Shown here piece after piece: positions 46,801 through 52,489 of a DNA stretch of 64,000 bases. Position 1 is the stretch's first letter. Each line of letters begins with the position of its first letter. The translations under genes and the position numbers were made by a program. Source of the stretch: Haliotis asinina (lineage: Eukaryota > Mollusca > Gastropoda > Lepetellida > Haliotidae); the NCBI RefSeq assembly GCF_037392515.1, contig NC_090288.1, forward strand, positions 6,317,501 to 6,381,500, given 5' to 3'. Under the pieces are notes generated by a model. The model worked only from the letters and a program-made list of their open reading frames with translations, ran no database searches and was not told where the DNA came from.

Positions 46801-48016
46801 TATCATGAAAAAAGCTGGAGATATTCCATTTTAGGAGCATACCACTAGCCAATGGCAATGCATATGAGAAAAAGTAATGTATATCCATACAGATGAAACA
46901 TTTCCAAAGGAAAGGAATAAACTGTCACATTTGCCTGTAATTTCAATTCTATTTACCACCTTTACGCCGTTTTCAGCAATATTCCAGCAATATTACAGCG
47001 GGGTACACCAGAAATGGGCTTGACAAATTGTACCAATGTAGGGAATCGAACCTGTCTTCAGCTTGACAAGCGAAAGCCTAACCACTGAGATACCCCAATG
47101 CTCCTTGATTTTGGATGAAACTTAAGTGATGCAGATCTAAGACGTTTAATACTTTCGTTGGACCCTAGATCGCGTATAAGGTTGTGACCAAGTAACATAA
47201 AAATCAGTGTCACTTGCCCGCTAGCCTGTGGCTAGTACAACTCCACTCGGGCCTGTAAATCTCCACAGTCACTGCTCCGAAAGGCTGGTGAATTTTCATG
47301 ACTGTATTTATAAAACTTTTTTTGTAATCTTTAGCTTAGTTTCTATGATTCGCACGCTGATGAAAGTCCATACTCCAGATTTCAATGAAAGAACGAAAGT
47401 TTCTGAGACAAGGGTGCTGAAACACACCAGTACCATGTTTGGGAGAAACGAGGTTCCACTGTTGATGAAACTTACCTTTTAAGCAACTTCCCCTGCTTCG
47501 TATTCCGGCGCCCGTTGCCATCAACTGTGAAGATAAAACGAAAACCATGATTATTTAGTTTTTTCCTTGGGGCAGAGAAGGGGCACCAACAATGGCACCA
47601 CAGCCATCATAGCCATATCAAAGCTTTACGAATACTTTTATACAGCTCCGGTTGCTCCAAGCTCGTGGTGATCGTGGGTCGTTATAAAAGCAGAATTCGT
47701 TTCATCAAATAGATCTGGCATCAAGTATAGAAGTCAGCTGATAACATCTAGGTTATCGGTTTGTTCGGTTTGAAATGACAGGTTCTCTGATGAAAATGAT
47801 CCACCACGGTACCATGGAAAATTAAGCCTTTGAACTTGGAAACACATTACAAACTTAAACTTAGGAAATCTTCATTATTTCATCTACGCGTTAAAAGCTT
47901 GGACAAACTGAAGTGAAACCGTTTCGAAAATGTGAAGTACAATCTTTGTCGTAAATACACTAACGTTGTTGCAAATGAGAAAATAGTAACTTGGTATCAT
48001 GTACAGGCTTACCCAT
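22580..48016 (-). CDS. Large EF-hand-like, Arg/Ser-rich coiled-coil protein, 19 exons (3' end not found)
   Basis: The exons, 5' to 3' on the minus strand, are 48016-48013, 47524-47476, 46747-46462, 45946-45382, 44983-44965, 43063-42620, 41152-40871, 40055-40006, 39307-39236, 38325-38294, 36871-36838, 36158-36120, 35190-35039, 32224-32092, 27292-27161, 26048-25858, 24682-24597, 23499-23283 and 22854-22580. All boundaries are GT-AG and every junction keeps phase, giving about 1,020 residues. Residues 1-550 are highly charged, with three GGTR motifs and coiled-coil-like helices. Residues 550-720 are short linker exons. Residues 720-1020 are helical with EF-hand-like pairs. A paralogue lies upstream on the same strand. 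The family is not recognised; a cytoskeletal or scaffold role is only a guess. The start exon is the weakest part. Confidence 0.82.
22855..23282. other. Intron 18
   Basis: A C/A-rich stretch (about 23080-23160, with cacaaaaccccccaaac and acacacaac) is the only visible feature. Confidence 0.6.
23283..23499 (-). CDS. Exon 18: EF-hand-like core
   Basis: Phase 2 to 0, 217 nt, residues about 857-929. It contains KLDLYKAMFYHNV, a loop SSDRQTNFITAESLK and the helix IELIAGGLNWKQQEYIMDKM. The FITAESL segment has the strand-plus-helix look of an EF-hand (compare F-I-s-x-E-E-L). The loop lacks the full set of acidic ligands, so calcium binding is doubtful. By my count 49 of 72 codons match the paralogue's exon at 63045-63261. 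Confidence 0.92.
23500..23950. other. Intron 17, part
   Basis: It contains an isolated element end, ttgcgtttctttcgctgttc (23763-23782), matching the inverted ends of the hairpin element at 6176-6283 with one mismatch. Nothing else was recognised. Confidence 0.5.
23960..24580. repeat. 28-bp minisatellite next to a splice donor
   Basis: The right part (about 24190-24575) has about 14 units of gtcacagattaaacttcaaa plus gttcatat. The left part (23960-24190) is a looser, older version with the same gtcacagatttaacgttt words at longer spacing. The array ends about 15 bases from the donor of exon 17. Confidence 0.95.
24597..24682 (-). CDS. Exon 17: EF-hand-like loop and helix
   Basis: Phase 0 to 2, 86 nt, residues about 829-856: VLDIDDASQVTFRMF, then AVITALCERVTQM. 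The DIDDASQVTFRMF segment aligns to a 12-residue EF-hand loop with D at positions 1 and 3, but weak ligands later. The following helix fits. The donor gga|gtaagt is consensus. Confidence 0.9.
24838..24922. repeat. Dispersed repeat, copy 1
   Basis: tcaagctaccaaacgtggtc, acccatccaaggactctt and a later tgatttgt recur at 38593-38665 in the same order. This is a family distinct from SINE-A and SINE-B. Confidence 0.6.
24925..25360. other. Intron 16, part
   Basis: No feature recognised. Confidence 0.5.
25368..25490 (+). mobile_element. SINE-A copy (tRNA-type), partly deleted
   Basis: The A-box region gatgtagtctagtggtcaaa, then gctcgtcacgtcgaagattc, the B-box-like gggtttcattcc and acatgggtataatgtgt are present. 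Part of the central body is missing. It lies in intron 16, antisense to the gene. Confidence 0.75.
25738..25800. repeat. GA-rich simple repeat
   Basis: gaaagagaaagagagagagc and gagagagagagagata, flanked on the left by CA/CT-rich runs (25620-25735). Confidence 0.85.
25858..26048 (-). CDS. Exon 16: helical segment before the EF-hand-like units
   Basis: Phase 1 to 0, 191 nt, residues about 765-828. It runs SSIDFLSHYRLVDPGKLESY ... VVEDRDLDTVISYLETQTAL ... TSKQVQYVLK. It is predominantly helical, with an acidic VVEDRDLD. The end (MTSKQVQYVLK) forms the entry helix for the loop on exon 17. Confidence 0.92.
26050..27160. other. Intron 15
   Basis: An AT-rich intron. gccggcaac and tgcgcatgc words recur in opposite orientation at about 26305-26330 and 26565-26635, hinting at a very decayed inverted-repeat element. 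I do not call it. Confidence 0.4.
27161..27292 (-). CDS. Exon 15
   Basis: Phase 1 to 1, 132 nt, residues about 721-764. It has KGPRRVNVLMQRGGSELRKH, then LHRVLNQCQVEVKLGYATDL. It is a basic amphipathic stretch followed by a strand-like VEVKLGY. The acceptor ctgttacag|tgaagggtcc is part of a tandemly repeated unit in the adjoining intron. Confidence 0.9.
27285..27872. repeat. Minisatellite of about 70 bp containing copies of a splice acceptor
   Basis: Units carry ggacccttcactgtaacaga and cattatgacgttaaacac, spaced about 62-72 bp in the first part and more loosely afterwards. The first unit overlaps the acceptor and first bases of exon 15. At about 27725-27745 a further unit keeps cttcactgtaacag, so its complement is again a full ctgttacag|tgaag acceptor. 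Confidence 0.9.
27890..29400. other. Intron 14, part
   Basis: AT-rich, with no recognised repeat or exon. Confidence 0.5.
29403..29692. repeat. Degenerate tandem repeat, about 72 bp, four units
   Basis: Units share gaatgacctatcgg-like starts, gacacgcatgattt, gcactatgcccc and gacagccaacacc. They are heavily diverged. Confidence 0.8.
29700..31660. other. Intron 14, part
   Basis: Apart from the SINE tail at 30237-30390, I recognise nothing in it. Confidence 0.5.
30237..30300 (+). mobile_element. SINE-B 3' tail fragment
   Basis: tcgccatataggtggaatat, tgctgaatatggtgttaaac and taaactcactcactcattca are the forward-oriented 3' end of SINE-B. A second run of ctcactcactcactcactca follows at 30356-30387. 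Confidence 0.7.
31668..31830 (-). mobile_element. SINE-A copy (tRNA-type), well preserved
   Basis: On the plus strand it has gagtgagtgagga (tail), tttttagcaatattccagca, gaaatgggcttcatgcattg, gggaatcgaacccgggtcct (B-box complement), cgccgtgacgagccaacgct and taggctaccccaccg (A-box complement). Confidence 0.9.
31911..31950. repeat. (ATCC)n microsatellite
   Basis: About nine atcc units with a few interruptions. Confidence 0.95.
32092..32224 (-). CDS. Exon 14
   Basis: Phase 0 to 1, 133 nt, residues about 677-720. It has EKLGNDVVVKDGVFAIGTKP, then ISAYDLSKVTDEML and an acidic end AEDPELDINT. The VVVKDGVFAIG segment parallels KLKVKDGEEIDV on exon 13, so these exons may be degenerate repeats of one small beta-rich unit. 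The acceptor ttatacag and donor acat|gtaagg are good. Confidence 0.9.
32300..32357. repeat. GATA/GA simple repeat
   Basis: gatagatagatagatagaga followed by gaga-rich sequence, about 75 bases upstream (minus) of exon 14's acceptor. Confidence 0.9.
32360..35038. other. Intron 13
   Basis: Long AT-rich intron. A faint SINE tail (gaatgagtgggtgagtgatt, about 34520) is the only recognised piece. Confidence 0.5.
35039..35190 (-). CDS. Exon 13
   Basis: Phase 1 to 0, 152 nt, residues about 626-676. It has DLGVFEMGEDGKLKVKDGEE, then IDVKRIPSAVLRRLGIDPKL and PVDEIVKRLK. Two short beta-like strands precede two amphipathic helices. GC content is clearly higher than in the surrounding introns. Confidence 0.92.
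35485..36102 (+). other. 205-codon antisense open frame in intron 12
   Basis: It is the longest uninterrupted reading frame in the window, beginning MHKRKYTAVFSPFSNTA and ending SLRCLICK. Composition is AT-rich like the intron. I recognise no domain, signal peptide or transposon protein. It has no good Kozak or splice context and stops 18 bases before exon 12. It could be chance or a relic of an unrecognised element. Confidence 0.2.
36120..36158 (-). CDS. Exon 12 (39 nt)
   Basis: Phase 1 to 1, residues about 613-625: VEPEVNEGQDSPA. A short acidic linker. A 39-nt exon with symmetric phases could be skipped without a frameshift. Confidence 0.8.
36165..36837. other. Intron 11
   Basis: No repeat or exon recognised. 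Confidence 0.5.
36838..36871 (-). CDS. Exon 11 (34 nt)
   Basis: Phase 0 to 1, residues about 602-612: SRVSVFENPDE. The acceptor gtatgtttcag and donor gaag|gtgaga are both clear. Confidence 0.8.
36875..37875. other. Intron 10, part
   Basis: AT-rich; nothing recognised. Confidence 0.5.
37879..37998 (+). mobile_element. SINE-A copy with internal deletion
   Basis: aaggggtagcctagtggtta is followed after a gap by acgctgaagattctggttcg, attccccacatggatataat and gtttctggtaccccccaccg. The segment between the A-box and the B-box is shorter than in other copies. Confidence 0.85.
38095..38225 (-). mobile_element. Degenerate SINE-A copy
   Basis: gtttagcaataccctcgcga, then ctaatggggaatcaaacttg, atcgtgccgacttaacgttt and actacctggctacc follow family order on the minus strand at high divergence. 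Confidence 0.6.
38294..38325 (-). CDS. Exon 10 (32 nt)
   Basis: Phase 1 to 0, residues about 591-601: DVRRKSRAGTR (the first Asp is split across the junction). A basic microexon with a consensus donor agg|gtaagt. Confidence 0.8.
38593..38668. repeat. Dispersed repeat, copy 2
   Basis: gtcaagctaccaaacacggt then cacccttccaaggatcct and ttgactgatttgtcacctg. It matches the copy at 24838-24922 apart from scattered differences. Confidence 0.6.
38904..39085 (-). mobile_element. SINE-B copy, internally shortened
   Basis: gagtgagtgagtttactttt, ggtggcggtctgtaaataat, gcaatgacatgtgtcaacca, gatcccgttggtggcctctt and ctacccgggtcc appear in order. The segment around cagacaatccagtgatcaac is deleted. Confidence 0.85.
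39236..39307 (-). CDS. Exon 9
   Basis: Phase 1 to 1, 72 nt, residues about 567-590: DDGFNFEFKPPKMPVLKLNL then GDDK. It is symmetric (72 nt, phases 1-1), so skipping it would keep the frame. Confidence 0.88.
39310..39800. other. Intron 8, part
   Basis: It contains an A-run at 39350-39361 and otherwise unremarkable AT-rich sequence. Confidence 0.5.
39806..39965 (-). mobile_element. SINE-A copy (tRNA-type)
   Basis: gagtgtttagcgttacgccg, tggcaatattctagtgatat, atggcttcacgcattgtacc, gtagggaatggaaccagggt and ttagctacccctcc are in family order. Its outer edge is only about 40 bases from exon 8's donor. Confidence 0.88.
40006..40055 (-). CDS. Exon 8 (50 nt)
   Basis: Phase 2 to 1, residues about 550-566: DWTKKTPTARDMPRKSR. 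It is basic and Thr/Pro-rich. The acceptor aactttccag is followed by the exon's ttgg, and the donor gtg|gtaaga is clear. Confidence 0.85.
40060..40870. other. Intron 7
   Basis: Very AT-rich; no feature recognised. Confidence 0.5.
40871..41152 (-). CDS. Exon 7: coiled-coil end, Ala-rich tract and Ser/Arg tail
   Basis: Phase 2 to 2, 282 nt, residues about 456-549. It starts QREAETRAKAEAAAAAAAEA and continues with more Ala/Glu, then ADGSDNTKGRAPSG and MSTLQSKARQKPKSMVSYER. The Ala tract is built from mixed gcg/gca/gcc codons (about 41060-41130). It continues the helix begun at the end of exon 6. The donor cttcaga-like caga|gtgagc lies inside an in-frame TGA, so this exon could also end the protein if read through. 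Confidence 0.85.
41309..41493 (-). mobile_element. SINE-B copy
   Basis: aagctgtatggcggcggcct, cagacaatctagtgatcaac, gatctacgtagttgggttac, gtcagcgagtctgaccgccc and tactgaagatcaattctaat are the family words. A segment (tgtaaataatcgagtctgga) is missing from the middle. Confidence 0.85.
41504..41660 (-). mobile_element. Second, partial SINE-B copy
   Basis: gcggtctgtaaataatcgag, tctggatctcc and later gtcagggtacgatgttgtgc restart the family immediately after the preceding copy. It includes the segment that the preceding copy lacks. Confidence 0.65.
41939..42018. mobile_element. Foldback (MITE-like) element, 20-bp arms
   Basis: cgatccacaaagcattcgta (41939-41958) pairs with tacgaacgttttgtggatcg (41999-42018), 18 of 20 positions. 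The loop carries smaller cgta/tacg words. It could form an 80-nt hairpin in DNA or in the intron-6 RNA. Confidence 0.65.
42030..42415. other. Intron 6, part
   Basis: A short CA repeat (42270-42296) is the only clear feature. Confidence 0.5.
42422..42575 (+). mobile_element. SINE-A copy (tRNA-type)
   Basis: gtgggtagcctagtcgttaa, gcgttcgctcgtcaagccga, gaggttcgattcc and tatatgggtacaatatgtga form intact promoter-like boxes. It ends about 45 bases from exon 6's donor, in intron 6, antisense to the gene. Confidence 0.9.
42620..43063 (-). CDS. Exon 6: charged coiled-coil segment
   Basis: Phase 2 to 2, 444 nt, residues about 308-455. It has LTETARGKKDLRRLQRMIER, then VPQKPWIEEVMGGLPMRQRQ, an acidic Ser patch (DDYFSDSSEEEPDLS) and a long Glu/Arg/Lys helix (EERKEYLEAREKRRQERE, then KRMREKFGDKYDEMKRKKRE). 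The acidic Ser patch is a likely casein kinase 2 target. The donor gaga|gtagga overlaps an in-frame TAG, so this exon alone could also be read as terminal. I join it to exon 7 because phase and helix both continue. Confidence 0.88.
43165..43350 (-). mobile_element. SINE-B copy
   Basis: cagtttgtaaataatcgagt, ctggaccacacaatacaatg, aactgacatgtgtcaagtca, gatcctgttagtcgcctctt and caatcctgatcttcaagtgc. The tail half is missing. Confidence 0.8.
43352..43660. other. Intron 5, part
   Basis: A GT/TG-rich stretch (about 43430-43510) and nothing else. Confidence 0.5.
43668..43825 (+). mobile_element. SINE-A copy (tRNA-type)
   Basis: gatagggtagtctagtgagt, acggtcacgccgaagccctg, ggttcgagtccccacatggg and gtgatattgctggggcaatg. 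The B-box is intact. Confidence 0.9.
43832..43915 (+). mobile_element. Second, partial SINE-A copy
   Basis: gacagtagggtgattctgag, gttcgataatcaggccgaat and acccaggtacaatgtgtgat give a compressed family body directly after the preceding copy's ctgactcacct tail. Confidence 0.6.
43920..44964. other. Intron 5, part
   Basis: AT-rich with no recognised repeat. Confidence 0.5.
44965..44983 (-). CDS. Exon 5: 19-nt microexon
   Basis: Phase 1 to 2; it encodes GSISED plus two bases of the next codon. The acceptor gtttcag and donor acga|gtaagt are excellent. Without it, exon 4 (phase-1 end) could not join exon 6 (phase-2 start) in frame, which supports it as real and obligatory. Confidence 0.8.
45153..45275. 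repeat. (GAT)n-rich trinucleotide repeat in intron 4
   Basis: Runs of gatgatgatgatgatgatga with gacgatg, ggtggt and gataatgata interruptions. Confidence 0.93.
45382..45946 (-). CDS. Exon 4: coiled-coil plus two GGTR motifs
   Basis: Phase 0 to 1, 565 nt, residues about 114-301. It opens with a Gln/Arg/Glu helix (RLQRRLQREEREQQMQQEMA). The first motif copy follows: YSYVSDGGTRHVKRRKR, then EDGTYSDSESC. A helical KKAKEILGEDID and a basic cluster KKRHWKKKRKD (a possible nuclear or microtubule-binding signal) come next. The second copy, SDVSEGGTRRRYRRK then DDDGNVIGFGSPE, is more diverged. The acceptor ttattttccag and donor cgag|gtaatg are good. Confidence 0.92.
46051..46255 (-). mobile_element. 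SINE-B copy
   Basis: gttcagttttacgacgcact, cagcaatattccagctattg, ctgtaaataatcgagtctgg, aatggcacgtgtcaaccaag and gatcccgttagtcgcctctt are in family order. The outer head is truncated. Confidence 0.9.
46462..46747 (-). CDS. Exon 3: RRDSKA repeats and first GGTR motif
   Basis: Phase 2 to 0, 286 nt, residues about 18-113. Three tandem 18-bp units encode RRDSKA, RRDSKA and RRDSRD (about 46683-46740). Then come GLKTPEGRNMTKEQLAKYKS, a Ser/Asp patch (GSDSDYSYRSVYS), GGTRRVRRRRRR and DGNYSDSESYDSEK. The Arg run plus Ser-Asp acidic patch suggests phosphorylation-controlled electrostatic binding; this is inference. Confidence 0.9.
46750..46945. other. Intron 2, part
   Basis: No feature recognised. 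Confidence 0.5.
46952..47103 (-). mobile_element. SINE-A copy (tRNA-type)
   Basis: acctttacgccgttttcagc, aatattccagcaatattaca, gaaatgggcttgacaaattg, gtagggaatcgaacctgtct and cactgagataccccaatgc are in family order. Confidence 0.9.
47476..47524 (-). CDS. Exon 2 (49 nt)
   Basis: Phase 1 to 2, residues 2-17: VDGNGRRNTKQGKLLK, where the first codon is completed by exon 1. The acceptor ttttatcttcacag and donor aaag|gtaag are strong. It begins the basic N-terminus. Confidence 0.75.
47530..48012. other. Candidate intron 1
   Basis: AT-rich sequence between the proposed first exon and exon 2; nothing else seen. Confidence 0.4.
48013..48016 (-). CDS. Exon 1: proposed start codon ATG-G
   Basis: atgg is followed by gtaagcc, a good donor, and leaves phase 1 as exon 2 requires. 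An in-frame TAA directly precedes the ATG, so translation could not start further 5' in this exon. The -3 position is T, a weak initiation context. A distant alternative first exon cannot be excluded. Confidence 0.4.
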
Positions 48017-48019
48017 TTA

Positions 48020-50295
48020 GCTTTCGTGTTAAAAAAAGACGTTCCGTGAGATTAAAGAGATGGGTCATGCCCTTTACGTCAAGGAGATGCTGATGACTGC
48101 ACCCCATGGAGACTGATTATACACGGCTATACTTACGTATACGCTATGTTGAATACAGATTATTTTACGTGAAGTATATCATCTAAGTATGAAAGGCATC
48201 AATCCATCACCAGAGTATAAAATAACATCGTCTATTGGACAATCCAGTTCACATCCACCGTGCAACATTATCCAACAAACCTTTATAGTGTCTATTCACA
48301 AGATGCAATAGCACAGTAAACGAATACGGGAACATTAATTCACGCAAAAAATGCGTAATGTTTTTTAATGTAAATATTGCTACAGTGAGTATCCATCATG
48401 CATATTTTTCATCTTACGTGTGAACGTTCTTGTGTGTGTTGATGGCCCGATAACGCTGCTCTTGTGAGTATGTCCCGAATACGAGATCAATCAAATTTAA
48501 TCAGTTTGCCGATTGTAACGTATCGCTTGATTGATCATGCATTCAACAACCCCTTCCTCTAAAACATTTAATTCTGATTCACACCGTCAAGTGCGTTTTA
48601 TTCAATTATGGACAGAAAATAATCTGAAATGTCCTTTTATGAATAGCTTCAAAAAGCTGATTACATTAAAGCGCTCATCTGCAAGGTGCGATTGTCCAAG
48701 TTGTATTAACTTTAAGATACGGGCGGTTATATCCCACAATAGAAGTTAATACAACGGCGGAGGACGTGTGTCTTATCAATGTAATATTCTTACGCGTAGA
48801 AGTAATAGTGATGTCTAGAGCTCCCATTTGAACGCATCGAGACTCATAAACTGCGGAGTCCTTTTCCTGTAATTTAGAAATGTGTGTGGGACTTTTGAAT
48901 TGATCGCCATTAATCTCCGTCGATCTAGTACGACAGCTATGATATACAGTGCAAGTGGCAGCTTATAATGGAAGCATTTCGAAGTGCCTGGATTTAATTA
49001 CAGCATTAATCGGTCAATCAAATGGTAAGTAATCGATAAAAGGCAATAAATTCTCGTCTAATCGAAGTCATCGCCTCCGCGCTGTGTCTTCCTGTTGTAA
49101 ATCTCTACCAAAGCGAGACAATAATGCGTTAATGCGTCTGCGCTAATCGTACTGAGCGCCATCTAGGCGGTCTAAGGGGAATAACTCTTACAAGACGTTG
49201 CATGGACCGATGGATTCTGCAGCCATTAAACTGAGTGATTGTGTTCATGATAAGATTGTCATCACATACGGTAATGACTCTCATGTTGAGAAAATAAAAA
49301 CATTCCTTGTGTGGAAAAAAACCAGATGAAACAAAAACGCTTGATTTGAACAAATATTGCAGCAGTGTGCTTCAAAATGAGCTCTTGACACTAATGGAGA
49401 GTTCAGTCTAAACATTGCTTCGTCTCTAGCGCTATGTTTTCCCTATTGGAACTGATAACACTCAGCACGTTGATTCTATTTCTTTATTTAAACTTGCTGG
49501 TCTCAGGGGCCATCTTCAACAGAGGGACTTCTGTTTGGAGTGATAACAGTATCAGAGGGCCGACCCACTCGTCTTGAAATTATTAGGGAATAAAGACCTT
49601 CTCTTCATTTCGTACGTTCAAAACAAAACCACGATGCTAAATCGCGTTCCATTCATAGCGAAACGTTATTACTAAACCAGTCGTGAGAATGTGATAAGAC
49701 AGATGTAACGAAATTTGAAATCAAATATTATTTCTTTAACAAATACAGACGTGATAATATTTGTCCTTATGAGGTTTGTAAGTCAACAACAGAGATGTTG
49801 TGAGTAATCCAAATGATATTTCATGTATATTGACCTGAAGTTTGACGAAATTGTTTCATTTGTCTGTGTGATGTATGCGTCGCACGTGCACGTTGTCATG
49901 ACTATAGATGATCACGTGACTAATATGTCTCGGTCTGTTACAGGTTTGTACTACTCGTTCCAAGATTAGATATTAATTATAAAATCTGAAATCAAATACA
50001 TATAAACAAGTTTACGTAAGGTTAAAACTCTGTGGACAAACATGTATTTTACTAAACAAGAAAGTCGATCCTGACTGTTTGAGGACATTCTCTTTCGTTC
50101 CCTCTCTCTAATATATGCAGTACATTCACCTCGATTTGCCTAACGGTTGCCATCGCATTCGGAATATACAAACCTGAATTGTTTTCATCAAATCAATGAT
50201 GTAATGATCTAATATGTACGATGTTGTCCGAAGATAGAGATCTAGGGAAAACTACCCTAGGTGGATAAACTCTGGTGTTCATACGGATTCGCATT
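48020..50295. other. Probable 5' flank of the large gene and intergenic DNA
   Basis: AT-rich, with no repeat I recognise. No confident TATA box or CpG-rich promoter was seen. A donor-like tatac|gtaagt (minus, about 48132) could belong to an alternative 5' exon, but no matching acceptor or frame is evident. Confidence 0.4.
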
Positions 50296-50302
50296 AATAC
50301 AT

Positions 50303-50480
50303 AGGTGTACGCTAAACGCCGCAATGTTCCAGCTATATGGCGGCTGTCTGTAGATAACCGAGTCTGGACCAGACAGTCCAGTGAACAACATGATCATACG
50401 CATTTGGCAACCGACGAAATGTGTCAACCAAGTCAGCGAGATTGATATGAATGGGTTACTGAAGTTCAGTTCTCACCTGC
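50303..50480 (-). mobile_element. SINE-B copy
   Basis: gtacgctaaacgccgcaatg, ttccagctatatggcggctg, gtctggaccagacagtccag, atgtgtcaaccaagtcagcg and tgggttactgaagttcagtt. The gtcgcctcttac segment is deleted. Confidence 0.88.
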
Positions 50481-50804
50481 ATCTAAAGAACAGGCACAAT
50501 AGGTAGTGTCGTGGGTGAATTCGAACCCAGATTGGTTTCAATACGTGGAGTGCAGTGGATCGCACGCATGTAATAGTTCTCTGTTATAAAAACCAAAATG
50601 TTTCAATTCCGAACTTTTCATGCTTGTTAATTATATTGAGACGAAACATGAAACTCAAAAGTTATCTGAGTTCACGTGATTACAAAAGTATGCTTTTGAA
50701 CCTAAAACGCAAAATGCCCCGTCTGTTAGATCTTTTCTATTGATCCCTGTCTGAAAGCGACAGCCAGCTGACAGTGTCACAGATGCAGAAGTAAAGAATG
50801 GGTA

Positions 50805-50865
50805 TGATTTGATGCCGTTTTTCTTAATATTCCAGAAATATCTGGGCGGCGGACACGTTCAAGAT
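50805..50865 (-). mobile_element. SINE-A fragment (tail end)
   Basis: gatttgatgccgtttttctt, aatattccagaaatatctgg and gcggcggacacg match the 3' block only. Confidence 0.5.
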
Positions 50866-51029
50866 GTATTACAACCAGATATTGACCTCTATGACTCTAC
50901 CAATAGTAGTTATTGACATAGTCCACAGTGAGCATGTGTTTAGTTTACCGAATACATCAAAAGTGCCATATATTCTGTTTAGTAATATTGCATAAGTGAG
51001 TGGAAGAACACGTGTTTAAGCATGAATGT

Positions 51030-51345
51030 GAAGACGTGCAAATCTGTGAATAAAACCAAGAACATGGTGGTGCTGTTGATGTGAGTGCGCCCGTGAAGAC
51101 GTGCAAATCTGTGGATAAAACCAAGAACATGGTGGTGCTTTTGATGTGAGTGCGCCCGTGAAGACGTGCAAATCTGTGGATAAAACCAAGAACATGGTGG
51201 TGCTTTTGATGTGAGTGCGCCCGTGAAGACGTGCAAATCTGTGGATAAAACCAAGAACATGGTGGTGCTTTTGATGTGAGTGCGCCCGTGAAGACGTGCA
51301 AATCTTTGGATAAAACCAAGAACATGGTGGTGCTGTTGATGTAGG
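51030..51345. repeat. 65-bp minisatellite, about five units
   Basis: Unit: gaagacgtgcaaatctgtgg, ataaaaccaagaacatggtg, gtgcttttgatgtgagtgcg, ccc. Copies are almost identical, so the expansion is recent. Two minus-strand frames stay open through it, reading the same 65-bp unit in rotating phase. Confidence 0.97.
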
Positions 51346-51559
51346 TATACATGGTAGTCATTCGGAGCGTTCATTGCAGGTTAGTCTTCCTACAGCGGAA
51401 GCTGTTACGCTAATAAGGATTCAAGGTAATGATTAAACTTTCCGGCTTCTCACTGGTAATCTCGCGATAGGTTGGCGTAAAGTAGATTCTATCTTGAAAG
51501 TTGTAGCGTGGGTTTATGAGTTTAGAAACGTGCAACGGATACATAATTATCTTTTAGTG

Positions 51560-51745
51560 TCAGTGAGTGAGTGAGTGAGTGAGTGAGTGAGTGAGTTGGG
51601 TTTTGCGCCGCTTCAAGCAATATTTCTGAAATATCACGGTGGGTACAGAAGAAATAGGTTTCACACAATGTACCCATGTGGAATCGAGCCTGGGTCTTCG
51701 CCGTGACGAGTGAACGTTTTAACCACTGGGCTATGTCGCCACCTG
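51560..51745 (-). mobile_element. SINE-A copy with long GTGA tail
   Basis: A run of gtgagtgagtgagtgagtga is followed by ttgcgccgcttcaagcaata, gtttcacacaatgtacccat, ggaatcgagcctgggtcttc and gtgacgagtgaacgttttaa. Confidence 0.92.
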
Positions 51746-51827
51746 CAGTGTCAATGATCTATTTCTAAGATCAGTACCATTAGCTGAACAAACTTCTAGA
51801 TATAGAGTGTTTTACGTGATGGCGGCA

Positions 51828-52475
51828 CTGGTCGTGTGATAACAGTAACTGTTTATTAACATCAGGTCGCTTGATAACAGTTCAATAACATCAGTTTGTG
51901 TGATAATAGTTAAGTAACATCAGGTCGTGTGATAACAGTCTCTTTTGTAACTTCAGGTAGAGCAATATCAAATTTGTAACTTCAGACCAGCTCAATAACA
52001 CCAGATCGTGCGATAACACCAATGAGCTGTCTGGTGTGCAATAACAGTTCAATAACTTCAGGTCGTGCAATAATAGCATTGTAACTTCATGCCGTGTGAT
52101 AACAGTTCAGTAACGTCAAGTCATCTGATAACAGCCTTTTTTGTAACTTCACCGCGTGCCAAAATAATCAGAATAACATCAAGATGCGCGAAAACAGCAA
52201 AGTGTCATGGCAGCCCAGTGAAAATCAGGAGATGCGTTTACAGCTCAACATCATCAACTCATGCGATAACAACTTCAACTTCAGGTCATGCGAGAACAGT
52301 TCAGTAACACCGGGTCATGCGAGAACAGTTAAGTAACACAATTTCATGCGAAAATAGCAAAGTAACATCAGGTCGTGCGATTAAAGAAAGTGCTATCAGG
52401 TTTGCGATGGCGGTTCAGTACCATCAGATCGTGCAATAACATCTCACTACAATGCTATCGTGCGGTAACAGATCA
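51828..52475. repeat. Degenerate minisatellite, about 27-37-bp units
   Basis: Repeated words are gtcgtgtgataacagttc and aataacatcag, with variable spacing and substitutions (gtcatgcgagaacag, gtcgtgcgataacac). An old array with roughly 20 units. Confidence 0.88.
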
Positions 52476-52489
52476 GCAAAATCTTACCC

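Noticed and set aside
50957-51374. 131-134-codon minus-strand repeat proteins
   Set aside because: The 65-bp unit is not a multiple of three, so the same sequence is read in rotating frames. Two overlapping frames being open at once points to chance absence of stops.
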